Positions 1-8,731 are shown, counted from the first letter of the stretch. The stretch: DNA of 33,711 nt from Oscillospiraceae bacterium (GCA_902787755.1 CADAHL010000015.1:1-33711); one strand, 5' to 3'. Numbers and translations: made by a program. The notes: a model not told the origin generated them from the sequence alone.

Positions 1-1
1 G

Positions 2-172
2 AAAAAGTTTGACGCAGCTGTTGCCGAAGGCAACCGCGAGACAGCCGTCAGTGCCTATAAAGTTGCTGTTAAGACTGTTGACCGCGCGGCCGGCAAGGGA
101 CTGCTGCATAAGAACAATGCGGCGCACAAGAAGTCCGCTATGGCTACGAAGCTCAACGAGATGGCTGAGTAA
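2..172 (+). CDS. rpsT: 30S ribosomal protein S20, C-terminal part (5' end outside window)
   Basis: Frame 2 runs from the window edge to TAA at 170-172 and encodes the last 56 residues of S20. It contains the family's lysine/alanine-rich helical tail, with DRAAGKGLLHKNNAAHKKS followed by KLNEMAE. S20 is a primary 16S rRNA-binding protein of the small subunit. The start codon is missing because the gene begins left of the window. Codon use leans to GTT, GCT and AAG, unlike the GTG/GCC/CTG-rich genes that follow, as expected for a highly expressed ribosomal gene. A strong hairpin terminator follows the stop codon directly. Confidence 0.95.
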   Translation, partial: KKFDAAVAEGNRETAVSAYKVAVKTVDRAAGKGLLHKNNAAHKKSAMATKLNEMAE

Positions 173-182
173 GTCATCCACA

Positions 183-238
183 GCGAAAGGGACGCAGGGA
201 ACGATGGTTTCCGGCGTCCCTTTCGCGTTTTCGGGAGT
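183..238 (+). terminator. Rho-independent terminator of rpsT
   Basis: A perfect 13-bp stem (GCGAAAGGGACGC at 183-195 with GCGTCCCTTTCGC at 214-226) is followed by the T-rich tail GTTTTCGGGAGTTTT. The loop is 18 nt. It lies 11 bases after the rpsT stop codon. Confidence 0.85.
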
Positions 239-281
239 TTTCTGTCCTTTGATGCCGCGCAGGCGTCATATTCCCTATCTC

Positions 282-310
282 TTGACGCTCCCGGCGGTCG
301 GGACTATAAT
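282..310 (+). promoter_or_regulatory. Sigma-A promoter of the lipid kinase gene
   Basis: TTGACG (282-287) and TATAAT (305-310) are separated by 17 bp. Transcription would start near 317, just ahead of the GGGAAAGGAG ribosome binding site. Confidence 0.85.
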
Positions 311-335
311 CGTCACTGATGGGAAAGGAGCCGAT

Positions 336-1226
336 ATGCACCGTAACTTGATGTTGATCGTGAACCCCGCTGCCGGACGGGGCGCCTATAAAGTCAATCT
401 GGCAGACGCGCTGCACACCCTGGACCAGGGCGGTCTGCGCACAACCTTGTTTTTCACCGCCTCCCGGGGAGACGCCACCCGCTTTGCCGCCGAGCACGCC
501 CGGAACTATGATGTGATCGCCTGCATCGGGGGAGACGGCACCCTCAGTGAGGTCATGGCGGGCCTGATGCAGCTGGAGACCCGCCCACCCCTGGGATATA
601 TTCCCATGGGTACAGCCAATGATGTGGCCACCACCCTGGATCTGCCGAAGAACGATACCGTTGGCGCGGCTCGCCGAATCCTCTACGGTACGCCCCACCC
701 CTTTGACGTGGGCGGCTTTGGGGAGAAAAACTACTTCGCCTATATCGCGGCCTTCGGGGCCTTTACCGAGGTAAGCTATGTCACACCCCAGGATCAGAAA
801 AAGACCCTGGGACATCTGGCGTACGTGCTCCAGGGAGCGGCCCTTCTGCCCAGCCTGAGGACCTGGCACGCCCGGGTGGAATACGACGACGGGGTGTTCG
901 AGGGAAATCTGCTCTACGGCAGCATGTCCAATTCCACCTCTGTGGCGGGCATCGTCAAGCTCCGGGAGGAGATGGTGAGTCTGGGCGACGGCATGAGCGA
1001 GCTGGTGCTCATCAAGGACCCGGAGACGGTGGTGGGTCTGAGCGAGGTGGTGGATTCGGTGCTGTCCCAGCGCTTCGACAGCGACAAGCTGCTGATCCTG
1101 CACACCCGGAGGGCCAAATTCTTCTTTGACGAGCCGGTATCCTGGACCCGGGACGGCGAGGCCGGCGGAGAGCACCGCCAGATCGAGCTGTGCAACCACA
1201 AGGCCGCCATCGACATGATTTTCTGA
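336..1226 (+). CDS. Diacylglycerol kinase family lipid kinase (DagK/YegS-like)
   Basis: The 296-residue protein has the hallmark motifs of the diacylglycerol kinase catalytic fold: NPAAGRG at residues 10-16, GGDGT at 65-69 for ATP binding, and IPMGTANDVA at 89-98. Such cytosolic, membrane-associated kinases phosphorylate diacylglycerol or a related lipid, recycling it to phosphatidic acid for phospholipid and lipoteichoic acid turnover. The start ATG lies 5 bases after GGGAAAGGAG. The reading frame stays open further upstream, but that part overlaps rpsT and its terminator and is not credible. Length fits the family (about 290-310). The gene has its own consensus promoter, and the asnS promoter begins at its stop codon. 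The exact lipid substrate cannot be told from sequence. Confidence 0.92.
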   Translation: MHRNLMLIVNPAAGRGAYKVNLADALHTLDQGGLRTTLFFTASRGDATRFAAEHARNYDVIACIGGDGTLSEVMAGLMQLETRPPLGYIPMGTANDVATTLDLPKNDTVGAARRILYGTPHPFDVGGFGEKNYFAYIAAFGAFTEVSYVTPQDQKKTLGHLAYVLQGAALLPSLRTWHARVEYDDGVFEGNLLYGSMSNSTSVAGIVKLREEMVSLGDGMSELVLIKDPETVVGLSEVVDSVLSQRFDSDKLLILHTRRAKFFFDEPVSWTRDGEAGGEHRQIELCNHKAAIDMIF

Positions 1227-1255
1227 TTGCAAAATCCCATGATCCTGTATATAAT
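1227..1255 (+). promoter_or_regulatory. Sigma-A promoter of asnS
   Basis: TTGCAA (1227-1232) and TATAAT (1250-1255) are separated by 17 bp. The -35 box directly abuts the stop codon of the lipid kinase. About 60 nt of leader precede the asnS ATG, too short for a T-box riboswitch. Confidence 0.8.
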
Positions 1256-1323
1256 GGTAGACCCTGACAAAAATATGCGTGCCAGGCCTGTGCCGCCCGG
1301 CACAAAGAAAGGAACGGTGTCCC

Positions 1324-2718
<1,395 letters not shown>

Positions 2719-2766
2719 GAAAATTGCCATCCTGTGAAGCGTTTCGCAGGCAAAAGGATAGAAAGC

Positions 2767-2798
2767 AAAGGGGTGTGAAATTTTTTCACACCCCTTTT
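2767..2798 (+). terminator. Hairpin terminator/attenuator between asnS and the glycosidase gene
   Basis: AAAGGGGTGTGAA (2767-2779) pairs perfectly with TTCACACCCCTTT (2785-2797) around a T-rich loop. It ends 14 bases before the next start codon, so it may act both as asnS terminator and as an attenuator. A weaker hairpin (CTGTGAA/TTTCGCAG, 2733-2750) precedes it. Confidence 0.7.
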
Positions 2799-2811
2799 CA
2801 CGGAGAAAACG

Positions 2812-3999
2812 ATGAAGAAAAGGAAAAGTCCCATTCCCCTGCTGCTGTTTCTGGTTCTCCTGGCGGTGGCGGCGGGGATCATTGTGCTGCGGATGGGGAG
2901 AGGACCGGAGGCCCCTGTGATCGCCCCGGAGCCGAGCCCCGCTCCGGCGGAGTCTGTGCCGGGAACGGAACCGGGCCCGGAGTCCGTATCTACCCCGGAG
3001 CCCACGCCCGAACCCACCCCGGAACCGACGCCGGAGCCTACCCCGGAGCCGATCCACTACGTGATCGAGGAGAACGCCCTGTCCGGGCCCGTGCCCCGGG
3101 AGGAGAACTACGGCGCCAGTCAGGACCCAATGGAGCTGGCCGCTCTGCTGGAGACCGAGGAGGCCAGGACCCTCATCGGAGACCGGGAGCTGGTTTGGAA
3201 CCCGGAGATCGCCTTTTTCCCCAATTCCTATGTGGGCTGGTATCTGGACGAGACCATCCTGTGCATCGTCTGGCAGGAGGTGGAGGCCCGGGGAGTGGGC
3301 ACCTTCTCGGAAATCCTGGTGGCTGACGGCAGCCAGCTGAGGCGAAAGATCTCCGGAGATCAGCTCTGGAGCTTTGATTTCAAGACCACCACCGAGTACG
3401 CCCAGATGACCAACGCCGTGCTGGCCTTCGGCGGAGATTTTTACTACCACGACCGGGCCTGCGGCATCGGAGTCTATCAGCGGCAGCTCTACCGCTTCGA
3501 GCCCAACAGCTGCGATACCTGCTATATCACCTCCGACGGAGACATGCTCTTCAGCTACCGGGGTCAGTTTTCCGAACAATGGGAGGCCGAGCAGTTCATC
3601 GCCGACAACGACGTGCTGTTTTCCCTCTGCTTCGGGCCGGTGCTTATTGACGACGGGGTGGACGTGACCCCGGAAACCTACACCTGGGGCGAGGTCAACG
3701 ACGAATACGCCCGCAGCGCTCTGGGGATGCTGGGACCGCTGCACTATCTGACTCTGAACATTAACTGCGGCACCATGGACACCATCGGCACCTGGGAATA
3801 CTACTACCTGGCCACCCTGCGCCAGGCAGCCGACGCCATGATCGCCCGGGGCTGCGTCAAGGCCTACGCCCTGGATGGCGGCCAGACTGCCACCACGGTG
3901 TTTCACGGCGTGCGCATCAACCCCGTCCAGTTCGGCTGGGAAAAGGGCATCAGCGACGTGATCTATTTCGCCACGGCACTACCGGAGGAAGGTGAATAG
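2812..3999 (+). CDS. Membrane-anchored phosphodiester glycosidase family protein (NAGPA/DUF2233-like)
   Basis: A 395-residue protein with a basic N-terminus and one hydrophobic anchor (about residues 8-26), then a Pro/Glu/Thr linker with tandem PTPE units (61-80), then an extracellular globular domain. The C-terminal part carries ALDGGQTATTVFHG (353-366) and a final SDVIYFATALP, matching the LDGGGSS...V.NG...R.V.NAI.F signature of the phosphodiester glycosidase family, which includes the enzyme that uncovers mannose-6-phosphate and bacterial exopolysaccharide-associated proteins. The likely role is cell-surface cleavage of a sugar phosphodiester bond, for example in wall polymers or capsule; this is inferred from family. 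The start follows CGGAG at 2801-2805. No separate promoter is visible between the asnS terminator and the ATG. Confidence 0.72.
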   Translation: MKKRKSPIPLLLFLVLLAVAAGIIVLRMGRGPEAPVIAPEPSPAPAESVPGTEPGPESVSTPEPTPEPTPEPTPEPTPEPIHYVIEENALSGPVPREENYGASQDPMELAALLETEEARTLIGDRELVWNPEIAFFPNSYVGWYLDETILCIVWQEVEARGVGTFSEILVADGSQLRRKISGDQLWSFDFKTTTEYAQMTNAVLAFGGDFYYHDRACGIGVYQRQLYRFEPNSCDTCYITSDGDMLFSYRGQFSEQWEAEQFIADNDVLFSLCFGPVLIDDGVDVTPETYTWGEVNDEYARSALGMLGPLHYLTLNINCGTMDTIGTWEYYYLATLRQAADAMIARGCVKAYALDGGQTATTVFHGVRINPVQFGWEKGISDVIYFATALPEEGE

Positions 4000-4024
4000 T
4001 GCTCAGTGCTTAGTGCATGAAATG

Positions 4025-4060
4025 AACGGCCCCCAGGCGATTCGCCTGGGGGCCGTTTGT
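4025..4060. terminator. Bidirectional terminator hairpin
   Basis: AACGGCCCCCAGGCG (4025-4039) pairs perfectly with CGCCTGGGGGCCGTT (4043-4057) around a 3-nt loop, followed by TTG. It lies between convergent genes (glycosidase on plus, coat protein on minus) and can serve both. The flanks carry degenerate AGTGCTCAGTGCTTAGTGC and TGCTGCGTACTGATC copies of the intergenic repeat also seen near 12890. Confidence 0.7.
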
Positions 4061-4087
4061 CCTGAATGCTGCGTACTGATCGCTCTC

Positions 4088-4336
4088 TCAGCAGGTGGGG
4101 CTGAATTTGTTTCTGGTCTCCTGCAGCTTCTGAGGGGGCACGGCCTCGATCTGATACCAGCCCTTGGAGGCCATCTGATGATAGAGCACGTCGCCCATTG
4201 CCAGGGCATCGTCAAAGGCGGCGGTGAAGGTCTGTCTCACGTTGGCGGTGCCGGATTCGATGGCCCCGTGCATATACAGATCGCAGACGCCCTTGGCGTC
4301 CAGCAGCAGGCCCTCCATGATGCATTTGTCGTCCAT
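4088..4336 (-). CDS. Spore coat protein, CotF-like family
   Basis: The 82-residue protein begins MDDKCIMEGLLLDAKGVCDLYMHG... by family pattern, and contains GAIESGTANV and MASKGWY with a Lys/Phe/Ser-rich end. This matches the short CotF-type spore coat proteins (COG5577) of Clostridia, small helical proteins built into the spore coat in the mother cell. The ATG at 4336 is chosen because GAGGTG lies 6 bases upstream; a TTG at 4354 is in frame but its codons overlap that ribosome binding site. It sits 10 bases after the partner gene (4347-4520), so the two form an operon. Confidence 0.85.
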   Translation of the reverse strand: MDDKCIMEGLLLDAKGVCDLYMHGAIESGTANVRQTFTAAFDDALAMGDVLYHQMASKGWYQIEAVPPQKLQETRNKFSPTC

Positions 4337-4346
4337 AGCGTTCACC

Positions 4347-4520
4347 TCAAACAAGATTGTAGAAGCTCTGGTAGATCCGGCGGTGGCGCTGGGCCATCTC
4401 CCGGACCTGGGCGCTCAGAGCGGGGTCCTGAAGCTGGTTGGCCGCGTTTTCAAACTGGGTGGCCAGCAGCTGGGCGTGGGACAGAGCGTCGTCCACATAG
4501 AGAAGCTCTTTGGTGGTCAT
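4347..4520 (-). CDS. Small spore coat-associated protein
   Basis: The 57-residue all-helical protein starts MTTKELLYVDDALSHAQ and ends MAQRHRRIYQSFYNLV. Short proteins of this pattern (MTTKELLYVEDAL...) usually precede a CotF-like coat gene in Clostridia, as here. AAAGGAG lies 8 bases upstream of the ATG at 4520; a TTG at 4538 overlaps that site and is less likely. It is the first gene of a two-gene unit. Upstream on the minus strand, GGGAATACTATTG resembles a mother-cell sigma factor -10 element, but no convincing -35 was found, so no promoter is called. Structural role inferred from family and context. Confidence 0.8.
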   Translation of the reverse strand: MTTKELLYVDDALSHAQLLATQFENAANQLQDPALSAQVREMAQRHRRIYQSFYNLV

Positions 4521-4585
4521 GGGAAAGCTCCTTTCCAAATGAAGTTACAGCAATAGTATTCCCGTTTTGAAACAAGAAATACATA

Positions 4586-4624
4586 AAAAAATGTATGGGA
4601 GAGGCGCGTCTCTCCCATACATTT
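4586..4624 (-). terminator. Terminator of the acidic membrane protein gene
   Basis: Read on the minus strand, AAATGTATGGGAGAG (4624 down to 4610) pairs with CTCTCCCATACATTT (4603 down to 4589), followed by a T run (complement of AAAAAA at 4585-4590). It lies 25 bases after the stop codon at 4649. Confidence 0.85.
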
Positions 4625-4648
4625 ATTGAACCGTCAAAGAAGGAAAAA

Positions 4649-5479
4649 CTAACCCCGGCGGGCCTGATCGGCGATGGCCAGGATGTCCTCCCGGGTCAGA
4701 GGCTGGAGCTTCTCCTCTTCCTCCGGCTCCGGTTCGGGAGCGGGATCGGGGAGGGCCTTCCGCCGCTTGTGTTCCTTCAGGCAGAAGCTGCCCACGGACA
4801 GCCCCAGGATCAGGAAGATACCCACCGCCCGGACGATGGCCTCGATCCGGGGGTAGTCCGCCCAGAACAGGGGCAGGACGATATCCGCCAGGGCCAGCAG
4901 GCCGGCGGCGATCAGCAGGCCAAACAGATTCCGCTTTTTCAGCAGATCCTTCACTTTCAGGTCCGGAAATACCGTTTTCGCCGCCAGCACGAAGGCCGCG
5001 GCCATCGCCGCCAGCAGCAGGACCCAGCCCAGGAGCTTGCCCAGCACCGGGCTCAGAACGCCGGACCACAGGGCGGTGGCCAGGGTGATGATGCCGAAGC
5101 CCAGGGCCCACAGAGGCAGGATCACCAGCAGACGCACCGCGTAGGGCAGCTGCAGGATCTTCTGCCGCAGTCCGGCCCGGACGCCGACGCCATCCCGGGC
5201 GCGCTCCTCCTCTTCCTCCTGTTCGGTCTCCTCTCCCGCATCCTCGACGGGCTTGTCCCCGTCTCCGCCGGGGCCGTCCAGGTCGTCATCGTCGTTCTGG
5301 ACCACAGCCACCGGTTCCAGGGGCTGTTCCTCGGCCAGCAGGGCCTCCGGAGAGTGAAACAGGCCGCCTACCAGCACGCTCAGGGAGGTGACCACGGCCA
5401 CGCCGCCCATGACGACCTTGCGCCTGGCCTCCCGGGCCTTTTCCTCCACGCTGAGTTTCTCCTTTTCTTCCCCGGGCAT
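4649..5479 (-). CDS. Polytopic membrane protein with acidic loop, unknown function
   Basis: I do not recognise this 276-residue protein. It has a charged N-terminus, a first membrane segment at about residues 21-41, a very acidic linker (NDDDDLDGP... to EQEEEEER, about 62-93), then four closely spaced hydrophobic segments (about 115-137, 148-168, 186-206 and 215-234) and a Pro/Glu-rich tail (PAPEPEPEEEE, 247-256) ending in a short helix. The ATG at 5479 is preceded by AAAGGAGGT; an in-frame start at 5545 lies upstream of the promoter -10 box and can be excluded. It is a single-gene unit with promoter and terminator. The acidic loop could bind cations or a cell-wall partner, but that is a guess. 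Confidence 0.8.
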   Translation of the reverse strand: MPGEEKEKLSVEEKAREARRKVVMGGVAVVTSLSVLVGGLFHSPEALLAEEQPLEPVAVVQNDDDDLDGPGGDGDKPVEDAGEETEQEEEEERARDGVGVRAGLRQKILQLPYAVRLLVILPLWALGFGIITLATALWSGVLSPVLGKLLGWVLLLAAMAAAFVLAAKTVFPDLKVKDLLKKRNLFGLLIAAGLLALADIVLPLFWADYPRIEAIVRAVGIFLILGLSVGSFCLKEHKRRKALPDPAPEPEPEEEEKLQPLTREDILAIADQARRG

Positions 5480-5516
5480 TCCAACGACCTCCTTTCCCGA
5501 AAGCTTCTTTGACTGT

Positions 5517-5545
5517 ATTGTAGTACGATCCTTAGACGAAGTCAA
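5517..5545 (-). promoter_or_regulatory. Sigma-A promoter of the acidic membrane protein gene
   Basis: On the minus strand TTGACT (5545-5540) and TACAAT (5522-5517) are 17 bp apart. The start site near 5510 leaves a leader of about 30 nt with the AAAGGAGGT ribosome binding site. Confidence 0.82.
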
Positions 5546-5572
5546 AGCGTTTTTGTTTCTCCGCAGAAAGCA

Positions 5573-5610
5573 GAGCGAGCCGAAGAACCGGATGATTCTT
5601 CGACTCGCTT
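5573..5610 (-). terminator. Possible terminator hairpin after the acyl-CoA ligase gene
   Basis: GCGAGCCGAAGAA (5575-5587) pairs with TTCTTCGACTCGC (5596-5608) with one wobble position. There is no clear T run on the minus strand, so termination is uncertain. A second small GC hairpin (GGCGG/CCGCC) lies near 5625-5637. Confidence 0.35.
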
Positions 5611-5653
5611 TGTCAGAGCGGAAGGGCGGAGCCGCCCGTCCGGCTGGGGTGCC

Positions 5654-7411
5654 TTACGCGCTCAGCTTCTTGAACTCTTCCTCTTCCAGGACGCGGTAGG
5701 CCACCTTGCCCACCAGGGTTTTGGGCATATCCTCCTTGAACTCAATGTCATAGGGCATGGCGTACTTGGCGATATGCTTGCGGCAGTAGTCCAGCAGCTC
5801 CTGCTTGGTCTCCTCATTGGCGGGGACGTTGGCGGCAAGCTTCACGAAGGCCTTCACCTTCTGCATCTTGTAGGCGTCGGGAACGCCGATGACGCAGCTC
5901 ATCTGCACCTTCTCGTGGGCGTCCAGAATGTTTTCGATCTGGGCGGGGTACACGTTGTAGCCGGAGGAGATGATCATCCTCTTGGCCCGGCCCTTGAAGT
6001 AGATGAAGCCCTCCTCGTCCTGGGTGCCCAGATCGCCGGTGTAGACCCAGGTCAGGCCGTCGGCGTGCTTCCGCAGGGTCTGGGCGGTCTCCTCCGGGTG
6101 CTTCATGTACTCCTTCATGACCGTGGGACCGGCCAGCAGGATCTCGCCCTCGGTGCCGTAGGGCAGCTCCCGGTCCGTGCCGGGGGCTACGATCTTCATG
6201 TAAACGTCGGGCAGGGGGATGCCGATGCTGCCCTCCTTGGCCTTGGTCAGGGGGGTAAGGCAGCAGGCGGTGACGGTCTCGGTGGTGCCGTAGCCCTCCC
6301 GGACCTGAATGGTAGCCTTGTGGTCCTTGAGGAACTTGTCGAACTTCTTCTTCAGCTCGATGGACAGACTGTCGCCGCCGGAGAACACGCCCTTCAGGCA
6401 GCTCAGATCCGCGCCGTCCATGCTGGGCAGGCGCAGCAGCGCTTCATACAGCGTGGGCACGCCGGCGATGAAGTTGCAGCGGTATTTGACCAGATCCTTG
6501 GCGTAGCTCTTGGCGGTAAACTGGGGGATCAGGATGCACCGGCCGCCCTGAGAGAGCATGGTGTGCACGCAGACGCCCAGACCGAAGCCGTGGAACAGAG
6601 GCATGGCGGCCAGCATCTTGTCGCCGGGGCGGAAGATGGGGTTGGCGGCGATGACCTGCTGACCCAGCGCGTTGAAGTTCCGGTTGGTCAGCACGATGCC
6701 CTTGGTGGTGCCGGTGGTGCCGCCGGAATAGAGGATGACGGCGGGGTCCTCGCCCTTGTGATGGACCCGGAACTCACCGGTGACGGTCTCGCCCCGGCGC
6801 AGGAAGTCGTTCCAGAGCAGGACCGGCGCGTTCCTGGGCACCTTGGGGGTCCACTGGATCTTGCTGTGCTTTTTGATGGCCTTGGAGATGGGGTCGATGA
6901 TGTTCTTCACGTCAAAGCCCAGCTTCATCACCGGGGACAGGGCGTCCTTGATGTCGGCGATGATCAGGTTCTTCACCTTGGTGTTGGCCCGGATATTGGC
7001 AAATTTCTGATAGAACTGGCCCAGGGTGATAGCGGTCTCGCTCTCGGAGACGGTCAGGTACAGCTCGATCTCCTTTTCGGCGGACAGGGGGTGGATCATA
7101 TTGCCGATGGCGCCCACCAGATTCACGGCGTAGAACATATAGATGGCCTGGGGGCAGTTGGGCATGGCGATGGTGACCTTGTCGTTCTCCTTCACGCCGA
7201 TGGCCTTCAGGGCCCGGGCGCAGCGCTCGATCTCCCGGATCATCTCGGGATACGTAGTGGACTTGCCCATGAAGTCGAAGGCCACGTTCTCGGGGTACTG
7301 CCGTGCGATCTTTTCCACGGCCTGGAACATGGAGCCCTCGAAGTAATCCAGATGCATGGGGACCTCGCCCATAAAGGGCGCCCAGGGAGTCTTGGCGGTA
7401 ATGGTTTCCAT
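5654..7411 (-). CDS. AMP-dependent synthetase / fatty-acid--CoA ligase family protein
   Basis: A 585-residue class I adenylate-forming enzyme, expected to activate a carboxylic acid as acyl-AMP and transfer it to CoA. Visible motifs are the P-loop YSGGTTGTTKG (228-238), YGTTE (374-378), YTGD (457-460), the hinge GRAKRMIISSGYNVYP (474-489) and the C-terminal catalytic lysine in PKTLVGKVAYR (K569). The length and the GRAKRMI hinge fit long- or medium-chain fatty acyl-CoA ligases; the substrate is not determinable. The ATG at 7411 follows GGAAGGAG. The frame stays open to 7669 only by reading through the 58-bp repeat array, which is not a credible extension. It is downstream of, and on the same strand as, the E2-like acyltransferase gene, separated by that array. 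Confidence 0.9.
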   Translation of the reverse strand: METITAKTPWAPFMGEVPMHLDYFEGSMFQAVEKIARQYPENVAFDFMGKSTTYPEMIREIERCARALKAIGVKENDKVTIAMPNCPQAIYMFYAVNLVGAIGNMIHPLSAEKEIELYLTVSESETAITLGQFYQKFANIRANTKVKNLIIADIKDALSPVMKLGFDVKNIIDPISKAIKKHSKIQWTPKVPRNAPVLLWNDFLRRGETVTGEFRVHHKGEDPAVILYSGGTTGTTKGIVLTNRNFNALGQQVIAANPIFRPGDKMLAAMPLFHGFGLGVCVHTMLSQGGRCILIPQFTAKSYAKDLVKYRCNFIAGVPTLYEALLRLPSMDGADLSCLKGVFSGGDSLSIELKKKFDKFLKDHKATIQVREGYGTTETVTACCLTPLTKAKEGSIGIPLPDVYMKIVAPGTDRELPYGTEGEILLAGPTVMKEYMKHPEETAQTLRKHADGLTWVYTGDLGTQDEEGFIYFKGRAKRMIISSGYNVYPAQIENILDAHEKVQMSCVIGVPDAYKMQKVKAFVKLAANVPANEETKQELLDYCRKHIAKYAMPYDIEFKEDMPKTLVGKVAYRVLEEEEFKKLSA

Positions 7412-7444
7412 AGCGGTAACTCCTTCCTTTTTGCTTACCGTTCT

Positions 7445-7700
7445 GCTTCCCCCTCCGGGGAAGTGGCCCAAGGGGCCAATCATGCTTCCCCCACAGGGGG
7501 AAGTGGCCCGAAGGGCCGATAGGGATAACGCCTTCCTATTTGCTTCCCCCACAGGGGGAAGTGGCCCGAAGGGCCGATAGGGATAGCGCCTTCCTATTTG
7601 CTTCCCCCACAGGGGGAAGTGGCCCGAAGGGCCGATGGTATAAAACGCCTTCCTATTTGCTTCCCCCACAGGGGGAAGTGGCCCGAAGGGCCGATAGGGG
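7445..7700. repeat. Tandem 58-59 bp double-hairpin repeat array
   Basis: Four near-identical units start at 7484, 7542, 7600 and 7659 (the last truncated at 7700), preceded by a diverged unit at 7445-7483. Each unit holds two perfect hairpins, CTTCCCCC-ACA-GGGGGAAG and GGCCC-GAA-GGGCC, plus a spacer ending in GCCTTCCTATTT. The array fills the gap between the E2-like gene and the acyl-CoA ligase gene, so a transcript across both would carry about ten stacked hairpins. A single related copy lies in reverse orientation at 15584-15630. Confidence 0.95.
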
Positions 7701-7710
7701 TACTACAATA

Positions 7711-8601
7711 TTACTTGAAGTCAAAGTTGCTGGGCTCGCCGATGGGCTGGTCCAGAAGCTCGGGATGGGCGAAGATGTGCTTGACCAGCTTCAGGCTGCG
7801 CACGAAATAGAAGCCGTCGGCGATGCGCTCGTCCAGGGTGGCGCCCAGATCCACCACGTCCCGGATCTGCTTGCTGCCGTCGGGCATGACCAGTTCCTCC
7901 TTGTGGATGGTGCCGATGGCGGCCACGATGCTGTTGGTGCCGTAGTCGTTCAGGTGGTGGTACACCGCGGGGCCCTTGATGCTGCCCAGGTTGGTCAGCA
8001 GCACCGTTGAGTAGTTTGTATCCCCATCGGTGAGAAACTTGGGGTTGACGCCCCAGAAGTCCAGGCAGCGGATGATCCCGATGATGGGGATGAGCAGGAG
8101 CCGGGGGATCTTGGCGAAGGCGTCCACGGTGGCGTCGATGCCGCCGGTGGAGTGCTCGCTCTTCTTGGTCTCCTTCACCTGGCCCGCGATCTTATAGCTC
8201 AGGCTGTCCAGGGTATCCGTGTCCTTGGGGGTGAAGAACATCAGGGCCTCCTCCGCGTGATCGGAGAAACGGCGCTTGGCTACAAAGCTCAGGCTGATGT
8301 CGTAGCGCTCGTACATCCGCCGCCCCTGGATGAAGCGGTTCATCTTGGGCCGCTCCCGGATCATTCGGGCGATGGCTACGATGAAGCAGTGCATCAGGGT
8401 GGTTTTGTATTCCGGGTGCTGGGCGTTCTTCTTCTCCAGCCACTGCAGCAGCTCGGTCACGTCGATCTTCTCGTTGACGTAGACCTCCGCCGCGGTGCGG
8501 TTGGGCATCAGGTGCATCATGATGGTGGTCAGGCCCGGCACGTCCCGGACCCAGCGCCCGTCCCGGCGGTCCCCGAAGCGTCTCTTCACAGTCTCGCTCA
8601 T
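7711..8601 (-). CDS. 2-oxoacid dehydrogenase E2-like acyltransferase domain protein (catalytic His apparently replaced)
   Basis: The 296-residue protein resembles the catalytic domain of dihydrolipoamide acyltransferases (CAT-like fold) without lipoyl or subunit-binding domains. The stretch TTLMHCFIVAIARMIRERPKMNRF (about 67-90) and the C-terminal LDERIADGFYFVRSLK (256-271) align with E2 regions. In E2 enzymes the latter reads DHRVVDG with a catalytic His; here it is DERIADG, so Glu258 takes the His position while Asp262 is kept. It may be an inactive or repurposed acyltransferase. The ATG at 8601 follows GGAGG 8 bases upstream; an in-frame start at 8625 is upstream of that site. It has its own promoter and precedes the acyl-CoA ligase, suggesting shared work on an acyl group (inference). 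Confidence 0.78.
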   Translation of the reverse strand: MSETVKRRFGDRRDGRWVRDVPGLTTIMMHLMPNRTAAEVYVNEKIDVTELLQWLEKKNAQHPEYKTTLMHCFIVAIARMIRERPKMNRFIQGRRMYERYDISLSFVAKRRFSDHAEEALMFFTPKDTDTLDSLSYKIAGQVKETKKSEHSTGGIDATVDAFAKIPRLLLIPIIGIIRCLDFWGVNPKFLTDGDTNYSTVLLTNLGSIKGPAVYHHLNDYGTNSIVAAIGTIHKEELVMPDGSKQIRDVVDLGATLDERIADGFYFVRSLKLVKHIFAHPELLDQPIGEPSNFDFK

Positions 8602-8636
8602 AGGTTCATCCTCCACTCTTTGCAAGGTCTGCAGGG

Positions 8637-8665
8637 ATTGTAACCGATATCGACAGAAAAAACAA
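8637..8665 (-). promoter_or_regulatory. Likely sigma-A promoter of the E2-like / acyl-CoA ligase unit
   Basis: On the minus strand TTGTTT (8665-8660) and TACAAT (8642-8637) are 17 bp apart, followed after about 35 nt by the ATG at 8601. An AT-rich stretch (8670-8705) lies upstream and could act as an UP-like element. Confidence 0.65.
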
Positions 8666-8731
8666 GATTATCCGGCATTTTTATTTTTAATTTTTTAATT
8701 ACTTATTCTGGAAGCCGGAAAAAGACCGCCG

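Noticed and set aside
1256-1323. T-box riboswitch ahead of asnS
   Set aside because: The leader is about 60 nt and lacks the T-box AGGGTGGNACCGCG core.
7412-7669. N-terminal extension of the acyl-CoA ligase through the repeat array
   Set aside because: The frame is open only because the repeat units lack stops. The ATG at 7411 has a good ribosome binding site and matches the family start.
7445-7700. CRISPR array
   Set aside because: Units repeat over their full 58 bp with no variable spacers, contain two internal hairpins and have no cas genes nearby.
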